From assembly GCF_022605725.1 (NCBI RefSeq), contig NC_065554.1:30399100-30463099 (forward strand): DNA of 64,000 nucleotides. The letters are read 5' to 3'. Origin of the DNA: Anthonomus grandis grandis (taxonomy: Eukaryota > Arthropoda > Insecta > Coleoptera > Curculionidae). Within the stretch, counting starts at the first letter, position 1. Every line of letters starts with the position of its first letter. Both the position numbers and the translations under genes were made by a program. Under the pieces are notes generated by a model. The model saw nothing but the letters and a program-made list of their open reading frames with translations. It was not told the origin of the DNA and ran no database searches. This document shows, piece by piece, positions 13,201 to 25,200 of this stretch.

Positions 13201-16200
13201 GCAATCAAGATATTTGCCTTGAAAGTTGGTAAAGATTTATTTCCAAAAAAATTGAAGATTTTTGGCACAAAATGCTCATATCTCTAAAAGTAATAAAGTT
13301 AGAGAGCTGAAAATTGGAACAGCACTTCCTCTAATAAAATCATTGGACACCTATTTCAACGTTTTTTTTCAAAAAAAATTTTAAATGAAGATATTTGCCT
13401 TGGAAGTTGGAAAAAATTTATTTCCAAAAAAATTGAAGATTTTAGGCACAAAATGCTCATATCTCTAAAAGTAATAAAGTTAGAGAGCTGAAAATTGGAA
13501 CAGCACTTCCTCTAATAAAATCATTGGACACCTATTTCAACGTTTTTTTCAAAAAAATTTTTAAATGAAGATATTTGCCTTGGAAGTTGGAAAAAATTTA
13601 TTTCCAAAAAAATTGAAGATTTTAGGCACAAAATGATCATATCTCTAAAAGTAATAAAGTTAGAGAGTTGAAAATTGGAACAGCACTTCCTCTAATAAAA
13701 TCATTGGACACCTATTTCAACGTTTTTTTCAAAAAAATTTTTAAATGAAGATATTTGCCTTGGAAGTTGGAAAAAATTTATTTCCAAAAAAATTGAAGAT
13801 TTTAGGCACAAAATGATCATATCTCTAAAAGTAATAAAGTTAGAGAGTTGAAAATTGGAACAGCACTTCCTCTAATAAAATCATTGGACACCTATTTCAG
13901 CGTTTTTTCCAAAAAAATTTTGCAATCAAGATATTTGCCTTGAAAGTTGGTAAAGATTTATTTCCAAAAAAATTGAAGATTTTTGGCACAAAATGCTCAT
14001 ATCTCTAAAAGTAATAAAGTTAGAGAGCTGAAAATTGGAACAGCACTTCCTCTAATAAAATCATTGGACACCTATTTCAACGTTTTTTTCAAAAAAATTT
14101 TTAAATGAAGATATTTGCCTTGGAAGTTGGAAAAAATTTATTTCCAAAAAAATTGAAGATTTTTGGCACAAAATGCTCATATCTCTGAAAGTAATAAAGT
14201 TAGAGAGTTGAAAATTGGAACAGCACTTCTTCTAATGAAATCATTGGACACTTATTTCAGCGTTTTTTCCAAAAAAATTTTGCAATGAAGATATTTGCCT
14301 TGAAAGTTGGTAAAGATTTATTTCCAAAAAAATTGAAGATTTTTGGCACAAAATGCTCATATCTCTGAAAGTAATAAAGTTAGAGAGTTGAAAATTGGTA
14401 CAGCACTTCCTCTAATAAAATCATTGGACACCTATTTCAGCGTTTTTTCCAAAAAAATTTTGCAATCAAGATATTTGCCTTGGAAGTTGGAAAAAATTTA
14501 TTTCCAAAAAAATTGAAGATTTTAGGCACAAAATGCTCATATCTCTAAAAGTAATAAAGTTAGAGAGCTGAAAATTGGAACAGCACTTCCTCTAATAAAA
14601 TCATTGGACACCTATTTCAACGTTTTTTTCAAAAAAATTTTTAAATGAAGATATTTGCCTTGGAAGTTGGAAAAAATTTATTTCCAAAAAAATTCAAGAT
14701 TTTTGGCACAAAATGCTCATATCTCTGAAAGTAATAAAGTTAGAGAGTTGAAAATTGGAACAGCACTTCTTCTAATGAAATCATTGGACACTTATTTCAG
14801 CGTTTTTTCCAAAAAAATTTTGCAATGAAGATATTTGCCTTGAAAGTTGGAAAAAATTTATTTTCAAAAAAATTGAATATTTTAGGCACAAAATGCTCAT
14901 ATCTCTGAAAGTAATAAAGTTAGAGAGTTGAAAATTGGAACAGCGCTTCCTCTAATAAAATCATTGGACACCTATTTCAGCGTTTTTGCCAAAAAAATTT
15001 TGCAATGAAGATATTTGCCTTGAAAGTTGGAAAAAATTTATTTTCAAAAAAATTGAATATTTTAGGCACAAAATGCTCATATCTCTGAAAGTAATAAAGT
15101 TAGAGAGTTGAAAATTGGAACAGCGCTTCCTCTAATAAAATCATTGGACACCTATTTCAGCGTTTTTGCCAAAAACATTTTGCAATGAAGATATTTGCCT
15201 TGAAAGTTGGAAAAAATTTATTTTCAAAAAAATTGAATATTTTAGGCACAAAATGCTCATATCTCTGAAAGTAATAAAGTTAGAGAGTTGAAAATTGGAA
15301 CAGCACTTCCTCTAATAAAATCATTGGACACCTATTTCAGCGTTTTTTCCAAAAAAATTTTGCAATGAAGATATTTGCCTTGGAAGTTGGAAAAAATTTA
15401 TTTCCAAAAAAATTGAAGATTTTAGGCACAAAATGCTCATATCTCTGAAAGTAATAAAGTTAGAGAGTTGAAAATTGGAACAGCACTTCCTCTAATAAAA
15501 TCATTGGACACCTATTTCAGCGTTTTTTCCTAAAAAATTTTGCAATGAAGATGTTTGCCTTGGAAGTAGGAAAAAATTTATTTCCAAAAAAATTGAAGAT
15601 TTTAGGCACAAAATGCTCATATCTCTGAAAGTAATAAAGTTAGAGAGTTGAAAATTGGAACAGCACTTCCTCTAATAAAATCATTGGACACCTATTTCAG
15701 CGTTTTTTCCTAAAAAATTTTGCAATGAAGATATTTGCCTTGGAAGTTGGAAAAAAATTGAACATTTTAGGCACAAAATGCTCATATCTCTAATGAAGTA
15801 ACTTCACAATATAGTAATTGGATAAACGAAGACAATTAATATGGATATTCGTGTATAAACATAATATACAAAACAATAATTACCTTATCAATTGGAGATT
15901 GAAAATCAATCAAACTTTCTTGCATACTCCTTCATATTGTTTATATTGTTCTGTTTCATATTTTAATAAATAAAACTCTATTTTTTAGGGCATTCACACA
16001 AAGACATTGACCACTGTTTGAACATAGAACCACAAATGCACATAAAACCTGTTCTGTGCAATACCAGTAATATTTCACACATTTACCCTCATCTAATTAA
16101 TGCGGTGTTTGAATGCTCCAAACTGTTAAAAGAACTCGAATTAAACCAGAAGAGACATACTGTAAGTGCCATCCTAAAATTTAATTAGGTATTTTATTTT

Positions 16201-19200
16201 GAATTTATAATGATTGTTTTAGCTGCTGAGGTGCTTGTGGAGGTCTTTATTTAATATCGTACTGAATAGTTCAGCTGACAATCGACAGACCTGCATTGAT
16301 TCTTTATCAGAAGTCCTGGAGAACTTATTAAAAGTATAAATTTTAATTTTTTTAAAGCTGCTTTACTCTATTATCATTATTTTATAGGAAATTGACCCTT
16401 ACTATCATGGCATTGCAATAGTAATCTTCAAAGAATCGGTCAGCGTGGACAAATTGGACGTCACAGACTTTGTTTTGAATAATTTGGAGAGATTTTTAAA
16501 AATAATTTTCTCAGTGCCATTAAGTAAAGAAAGGTAAGTTCCAATTCACTTCCAATAATTAAACATTAAACCTTTATGTCTTATTTTAGTTGTATAGAGG
16601 TCAAAAAGTTCATCGCCCTGTTATGTCACGTATCGAATTTAAGCGGCAAAGTGGAGGACAGACAAAAAATACTCGGAAGGATTTTTAATTGTTTCAAAAC
16701 ATTTCAAACTATCGAGAGCAACGTCAATTTTGTAGCCGACGTGTGGATTTATGTGGTAAACGAGGCTGAGCATTACGACAAAGGGAATTCATTGGAATTT
16801 TTGGTTTGGCCTCTTACCAACGCAGATAAGTTAACGGAACAGGTATATATTTTAATTTATTTTATAGTAAGTAAAAAAAGCTTAAATAGGCCTAATATAT
16901 AAGGGAAATAAGTACAGAAGCAGCAATATTTTATTTAACACCAAGGTAAATTAATTGTAATTATGTTGCCTCAAACTTACTATTTGTCCATAAAAATAGA
17001 CACGATTATAATACCAGGTCCAAACATAAATTAGTTCTCACTTACCAATGTTTGGTGAGGTGTCAAAAGTGGTCCAGAATATTGAGGTATTCAGTTTTTC
17101 AATAGAATACCTTTAGAGACGCATTAACTGCATCATTTTGAAAATATGGTTAGATAACAATAAACTAACTTTAAATGTGGATAAAACTAAATATATTTTA
17201 TTTCAATCCTACAAGTCAAATTTACCATTACCGGAAAATATAAAATTGGGCGATAGCAAAATTCATAAAACTGATTCAGTAAGGTTCACATAGATTAAAT
17301 GTTAAAATCAGTTAAAATGAGATGTTTATACTAAAGCTGTTACAAGTAGAGTTGTAACTAAAAGAGGACTTATAACTAAATTTAAGTACCTTAAAGATTT
17401 TTTGGCTACTAGGCAATTACACTCTATTTATTTATTATTACAGCATCAACAGCCAAATAGCCAATTACAGATACCAAAATTACCTATAACTAATAAATTC
17501 AAAATAATCAGAAGCACTACTAGCACAACACAGTAACTGACGTTATAAATCATTTAAATCCTGTATCTGAGAAGCATACAACCTATCATTTATAATTCTA
17601 GTAAAACTTTCTAAGCCTATCAAATCTATGTCCAAGTCACTAGCATGAATATTAAAAGAATTGCACATTTTATATATTGGTGAGCTGTTAAAAATATTTG
17701 TTCTTGGAAAATCTAAATTGAAAGTCTTTTTTTGTCTACTGTTCCCAGGATTGACAAAAAATGGAAACATTGAAAGTATTTCTGGAGAGAGAATTTTATT
17801 TGTTAAGATTTTATACATATACACAAGACAAATTTTTTGGTGTCTATTTTCCAGGGAGAGCCTATTAAATTCCTGCAATAACAATATATGGTTATAGCCC
17901 TGACTTGACAAAAACAATGAAAAAAAAACATGTATTTCAGAAATTTACGTTCACCAAACTGTCAAACAATTTTACAACACTCAACACTAAAACCCTTGGT
18001 AGACCTGACGATAAATCCCATTGTTCAATGTGCTTTATTTACAAACTCAACAATGTTGTCTGTAAAAGTCAAATTAAAGTCCACAATAATACCCTTAAGT
18101 TTACTGGTCTACCATTAATGCTATACTCATATTTAAACACATTTTTATTAAGAGTTAGAGACATAGAACAACACTTTGTAAATTTCTTTGCAAAACATGA
18201 CATTTCTCTAGTGTACTAATTTCCATATACATTTTAAAGTCATCAGCAAAACATAAGGCTCTTGAATTACCTATAGCATACAATGCGGCATTAGACTTTG
18301 CACCCAACAAATTATTAATTTTAATAAAATATTTGTAACATTACTTTTATAGAGAGATTTTACTATGTGACTATGTTTCACTCTATCAAAAGCCTTCTCC
18401 ATATCAGTATAAATTACAGCAACTTGCTTTTTCTTATTAAAGGCATTATGGCAAAATGTTATCAGGTTAGTCAATGTCGAGTTTTTTGGTAAAAAACCAT
18501 GTTGATTTTCCGATATACTATATTTTACTTCATCATATAGTCTATCAAACATTTTAGATAGGGTCAAGTGGGGTAATTGTAAATGAAATATGCAATTTCT
18601 ATAAATGTCAATATTTTTAAATATATTTGTAAATAATTTGAAAATCATAGGATATATTATAGCCTTCCATAGAGTCTTTACTTTTGATCTAAGATGGTTT
18701 CCATCAAATTTTTTGCAGTTTTATGGAATTATGGTTCATTTACAATTACCCGGTGCTATTTACAATTTCCCCTGATATTTGGGGTAAATGTAAATTAATT
18801 TTAGTCTAAACATGGGTGATAATGTTTTAAAACAAAGGGTAATTGGAAACAAATGGGCCGATAATAATTTTTCCTTGACAACATTATGGTAGTTTTATAT
18901 GAAAAATCTGTCATTTACAATTACCCCATGTGCAACGTTTACAAATACACTATTAAATAATACTAAACATTTGAAAGTAGTTTTTATTAAAGAAAAGATG
19001 CCTACAAAGCCACTTCTTAAAAAAACATAAAGAAAAATTAAAAAAATTAACTCTATTTAACGCAGTTTTTGCCCAATTATGGTCTATTTTTCAAATACAC
19101 TAACATAGCCAGGAAAAATATACAGCAATTTTCTTTTTTCCGACTTAATTTTGAGGTCTGGTAAAATTGCTACTATTGAGCTGAACTCAATCTCTGTAGT

Positions 19201-22200
19201 TGGTTCTTCTCGAGCAGTAGAATATTTATCTTCTCTTCCAAAACAATTGACATAGATTTCCCCCTCATCTATAGATACTTATTCAACTACATATTGATAA
19301 TGGTTTGTTTTCCTTGGGCCCCCCAAAAAGTCTACCACTAAGAACATGCCGGGTTTAAGTTTGTTCCATTCTGGCTGATCATAATCTACTTCTTTCAAAT
19401 TTTCTTTTATGCAAGATTCCAAAAAATCAGAATCATCTGATCCATTATCTGAGCTATAATTTGTATTGTTTTCATCGAGGTCTTCATTGTCTGAATCAGT
19501 TTCAATTGGATTTTTCTTTTTCCCTGTCTTTTTTTGTTTCTTCTGTTTCTTTTTTAAATCTTTATTTTCTTTATTCTTATTTTTCTTGACTTCTTTGAGC
19601 TTCAATAATTTACATTTTTTCCACGACTTTTTAATTGGTAAGTATTTCACCGTATTTTACAGATTTTAATCTTGGTACTGGATTAATTCTTCTTTTAACA
19701 ACCTCTAATTTTTCGTAGCTGGTATTCATTGCTTGATAGAAAATATCTATTATTTTACTTGGGGTTTTAATTGGAGTTTTATGGGTAGAGGTCGAAGGAA
19801 TAGCAAGTTCAGGACCAGAGATTTTAGAAACGTTTTTTTCCAAATTTATATCAAGTGTGCTGTTTTCTAAGGTAGTATTGGCTTGATTATTTACACTTAA
19901 TATTTTAAGATTTTCAATAGGAGATTGCCTCGGAGATTGCTCTTCAATATTTTCTGTAAATTGTGTAGGGCTACTGCATGGTGTGGATGAGCTTTTAGAA
20001 TTTAGCTGATTTTCTTTATACCTTCTTAACAAAACATGATTGAAATCTGCCTCAGGAAATGTTGTTGAATCAACTGGAAATGTGCCAGTAGAAATAAAAC
20101 CTTTAACGATGTTATCATGTTTCATAGAATCTCTCCAAACCTCTCCTAATAACTCAGCAAATTGCGATTTTGATAACCTTATGTTACCTTTACCACTTTG
20201 TTTTTTCGTGAAGGTTATTAATTTTTTTGTCCAAGCCGTTTTCACTAAACCGAAGACACATTTATCCAATAATTGGATCTTATCAGTCAAATGACTCGGA
20301 AATTTGTAAACTTGAATATTGTTATCAAGTGCCGCATTTACAATACGACAGCTTATGTGAGAACTATGCCCATCATACATTAAAAAAGCTGTTTAATTTG
20401 GTGTTCCCCATGTCCTTCTTTTATTCTGAACCTCTTGCACAAAAGCTGTAGAAAACCATTCAAAAAACTGGGGTTCCTCCATCCAACCATTGGATGAAGT
20501 AGTGTATAGGGTCCCTGGGTAAGCTTTTTCTGAAATCCATCTTGGTTGAACTGCTGCTCCTTTAAATAGTATATAGGGGGGCAAATACGAACCATCTGCA
20601 CAAATTGTTGCCAACACTGAAATGGATTCTCTGCCTGATCCTTCTGTGACACGTACTAAAGCTAAAACCAAAAAGGAAGGTAATACAATGTTAGTTAAAA
20701 ATTAAGGAAACTTACATTTTCCTTTTTCTCCTAATGCCTTTAGTTTGTGTGGATCAGTACCAAATCCACTTTCATCTGTGTTAAAAATAAATGATGGTTT
20801 TTCTTCCAAATTATAATCCTTAAGCTGCGAAAGTTCATTATAAAAATCGTAAACAACTTCAAGGTCTCTGGCGTCTTTTCTTGATTTTTCTAGTAGTTCG
20901 GGTTTTTTAAATGAAATTGAGGAATTCCGTTTTAAAAACCCGTAGTACCAATCGTCTCCGGGTATACCATGTTTAAAGGGATTTTTTGAGAAATCTCGAC
21001 ATATTGAGCCACAATATTTTTAATTTCTTCTTTCTCACAGGGATAACCCATCCTAGCACGAGCTTTAATACACTGTACCAACTTTTCTTCTTCTTCTTTT
21101 GACAACACTGATGGACGCCCAGCACTTATTTTATCTACAGAGATATTGCGTCCTTTAATTCGATGAAAAATGCAGGATTTGGGAACACCGTAAAAGTTTT
21201 CAGCTTGTTGATATGTCTTGTTTTTATTGAGAACATCTTCCATAGCTTTTCTTAGATCTTCTCTGCTATATTGAGGTCCCTGGCGCTTCTTCGTATATTT
21301 GCGAGGCATTTCTGAAAAAAAAAACAGTTATTTACAATTACCCTGAATCTATTTTTACAATTTCCCCATAACACAATTTTTTTTGGGGTAATTGTAAATT
21401 ATCAAAAATATACAAAAACCCTTTAGTCAAAAAGACACAATTGTTGCTAGTCAGATACTAAGATGGCTAACTTATCTTTTAAAAATATTTAGAATAAGTA
21501 TTAATCAATAGACACTCAAAATTTTTACAAAAACATTCAACGTTTATAAAACGATTTTTAGTTTATTCGACACATTTCAAAAACACGTGCATTAAAACCT
21601 CATCCCACGAAATACAAATGCAACCTGATCATGTACATTATAGCCCAAGGTTAAAACATTGCTGCAGAAGCACCATCTACATTTTAAAGCCCGCGGCTAT
21701 TTGACAAACACGCCTTTTACATTTACCCCGTTTTTACAATTACCCCACTTGACCCTACAGAGTTTAGTATAGTAACTGGTCGATAATTTATTACTTCATC
21801 ACTGGCACCTTTTTTTAAATATTGGAATGACTTTACTTATAAGCCAGGCTTTAGGATGGGTTGAAGTTTGTAACAGAGGTTAAAAATATGCAAAAATTAA
21901 TTGTTTTACTACTAACAACAAGGGAATATGGTGTTGTAGAGTCAATTTTGCTAGTTATCACTGAATGATTTTTATTCTGTTCTTCTAATTCATGTAATCA
22001 TCTGTCTGGGCATACTTTTACATTTAATTCAGCCACCTCCTGCAATTTAGTTTTCTCCTCGGCATACACCACACTTTCCTTTTCAAGTACATTTATTGCG
22101 TTTACTAGATTTTTATTCAGAAGAGTCAATTCATTCATTTTAGACTCAAGTTCTACATGAACTAATTTCTGTTAATAGTTGTTGTTCCCTGGCTTTTTAC

Positions 22201-25200
22201 TCTTGCAAAATAGCACTTAAAAGGTCATTTTGTTTATTTAAGTTTTCAATATGCAAAGAAAACTTCATTTCAGCATCGGAAACTTCATTTTCAAATATCT
22301 GACTATTACGCTTTAATCTTTCAATTACTCTACTCTTTCCGTTATTATTCTTGATTAACTGTTCTATTTGTTTTTTACATGTTTTTCTCTCGTTCTCTTT
22401 CTCATTATAATCATGCTGGCATTTTTCTGAACACAATACTTTTATCCATGCAGTCTTACTACATCATGCAGCCTTTCCAAACAACTGGGATAAAAAACGG
22501 AGTTTAAGAGATTTAAAATTTTTATTCATTTTACTCTTTATTTACTGGACTATAGGTCAACAGAAAACAAGCGGTTTTGGGAAAAAATTAAACAGTGCAT
22601 TCCACGCTCAGGTATTTATCTTAATTTTTTTGCTTAAAACGCAATTATCAAACAAAAACACTAATGCACAATGATTACAAAATTACTACAAAACACACAG
22701 ACTTTAACTTTAAAAAAAAAAAATTACGCGATTATTATCGGAGCTGTATTCAATATGTGTCAATGCAAGTGCGTTCTAGGAGATCTTCATAGAGTATCTT
22801 ATCATATTTTATTAAAGAGTAGTATTTTTTTGTGCCTGTCAAAATAAGTTACTAATTTTTATGATGTTATCAAGTGTTTTTTTGCCATGTCTAAATAAGC
22901 TTTTGGCATCATTGCATCAGAGATGTTGCAAGCAAACAAACTGCCCATAATTCCATGGCAATGGTAATTCTCGCCTAAATTATGAAGAATTTGTGTTTAT
23001 TATTTTTAAAGCATAGATTCAAAAGTGTGCTATTTAAACTATGTAGACAGATTAATATGTAAACAGACTATTAAAAAACGATGTATTATTATATATTTTA
23101 TTGGTAATTAAAAACATTTAAAAGGTATAAAATATATTGCTAAGGGAAATGATATATTAAACGTTGACGTTATAAGTATATAGTTGCCTAAGAACTTTTT
23201 ATTTTTGGCCCGGATGTAACAAACATTAGTCGTAAATAATGGTTTATATATTAATTTTTTCCAGGTTACTCGAGTGACAGTATATGAATACTACGAACGT
23301 TTGATTATAAAAAAGGTGGAAAAACTGCCCGAGCTACATTTCGCTCTTTTAAAACATTTCGAAAGAAGCTTAAGAAACGATCCCATGCTCTTGAAAAACG
23401 TTCTTAACTTAATCACTTTGTTTAATCCGAACTATACTGCCAAGGAAATTTGTAAGTTCTTAATTATTTTATTAATATTTCAATTTAAAACATACTTGTT
23501 TTTTAGGTGAAGTTACTCTGGACATTTTTTCGTTCGCGCTTCTGATCCCTACAGACAGCGACACTAACAGAAAAACAGCCGAAGTTTACCTAAAAAAAAT
23601 CCTAGAAACAAACTCTATATTCCTAAAAGAAGAGAGTACTATTAAAAAGTTGTGCTCCTGCATAGAAAACTTACTCAAACACCGACTCTTTGACACCCTA
23701 ACCCCACTAGAAACCGCCTTGGAACGTTTCTCAGATAACATCAAAAACATTTACAAAAAGTTCCTCACCCTAGACTTTTTGGTGGATATATTCGTTACGG
23801 AAACAGACATTTCAATAACCGAGAAGGTGCACGCGATCATTAAACAGCTACGCGAGGCGAAAACCACAGAAATCAAAAGAGAAAAATCCCTCCTCGTAAT
23901 GGGGGGCAGAGCCTCCAAGATCGCCAATCTAGTGAAACAGATGCCCGTCAGTCCGAAAAAAGAGCAAAAACCGAATACGCCGTTCAAAGTGTTCGGGAGT
24001 CAACTGAAAAACGCCAAAACGGCGGCGAAACTGGAAGCGGCGGTGTCGTCTCCGGCGGACAAAAGGAAGTCCGCGATCAGTTTAGACGACGAGAGCAACA
24101 GTAAATTCGTCCTGATCAATTCCGAAGTGAAACTGGACAAGGAGAAACTGACCGAACACCAAAAGGAGACTTTGAAGAAGAGACGCGAAGACATTCCGGC
24201 GCTGTATCAGGATTTGTCGCAGAGCGTTTCGCAGACGGAGTTTGTGCAGCCGGTGGTGGCGACCGAAGGGAATGACTCGCCGTTTTTCAAGAAACCCGAA
24301 GTTCCTCCCGAGGTCGTCAAGTTGCCGCCCGATGAAACCGAACTCGTGCAGGAGTTGCCATCGTTGCCAAGTAAGTTTAATTTTTTTTTGTATGTTAAAT
24401 ATTAATGATAATAATAAACAATTTTTATTTACCAGCATATAATAAAAAACATATATATCACAATAATCCTAAAACAATATCTGGTAAATAAAGGAGTATT
24501 GGTAGGCAACTAAGTGCCAATTCTTTCCCAATATCCTATTAAACTAGAAAAAAAATCGAGACAAAATGGAATAACTATTGTAAGTAGCACGCCAAAATAA
24601 TACATATATACAGGGTGTCTACTATAAAAACCGCCTAACTTTAATACAAGTCATTTGCAACAAAAAAGTTGTATAAGATTTTTTCGAAAAGTTGTTAATT
24701 CTTTTGGTATTTAACTTTTTTTGACTTTATCAAATTTCTTTGTTTTTTTCCATATAAACAAGAATATCTCTGTTATTCTTACCACCACATAAAATTTAGA
24801 TATACCATCTGAAAGAGAATTAAATTTGCTATAAAATGGGTATATTTAAGTTTTTGAGTAATTTTTTATACCGGGTGTTATCAGAAGTTAAATGTAACAT
24901 TTGGGAAATGTGCAAAATTAGTGGTATCTTCTTCGTTGTCGTTTTTCTAAAATTTGGTACAAATAAACTACTGCATTTAATATGCTTTCCAATGATATTC
25001 TTACTTTTGTGATAGCTATTTATTTTCACAGCAATATCATGGACAAAAGAAAGAAAACCATAAAAATTGAAAATTTTCAAATTTTATATTTCTTGATTGA
25101 CCAAAAAAAAAAAACAAAATTTCATTAACAAAACCTAAAATTATAACAATTGTTCAAAATGTCTTCCCTCTTGTTCAATACATTTGATGCATCTTCTTCT

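Larger units (their letters stand above)
6222..15795. repeat. 180-bp satellite array in Rif1 intron 4, about 53 monomers
   Basis: A tandem array with a period of 180 bp (for example, the CAAAATGCTCATATCT site recurs at 6241, 6421, 6601, 6781). Monomers are very AT-rich with A-tracts (CCAAAAAAATTTTGCAATGA). Variants differ at a few diagnostic sites: TCATTCGAC/TCATTGGAC, CATCTAATAA/CCTCTAATAA, GATCATATCT, GAGCTGAAAA, CAACG/CAGCG. The last 500 bp hold more diverged terminal monomers, and the array stops inside a monomer near 15795. No coding capacity on either strand. Confidence 0.97.
17530..22510 (-). pseudogene. LINE, internally deleted and split by a pogo insertion
   Basis: Minus strand, in order: a coiled-coil ORF1-like region (about 22500-21905, including the 79-aa frame 22436-22197), then directly RT sequence (about 21880-21758: VIPIFKKGASDE, NYRPV), interrupted at 21757. 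It resumes at 18558 with ENQHGFLPKNSTLTNL and VIYTDMEKAFDRV, and ends with a C-terminal frame 17917-17543. The endonuclease domain is missing between ORF1 and RT, so an internal deletion preceded or followed the pogo insertion. Several stops are present. Inactive. Confidence 0.75.

Noticed and set aside
6222..15795. Array considered as CRISPR-like or minisatellite-encoded protein
   Set aside because: Eukaryotic context, no spacers (monomers are contiguous), and stops in all frames.
19466..19669. 67-aa Phe/Ser-rich plus-strand ORF
   Set aside because: Shadow of the Lys-rich pogo transposase tail on the minus strand.
24082..24438. 118-aa minus-strand ORF over exon 10
   Set aside because: Shadow of the GC-rich Rif1 exon; no signature of its own.
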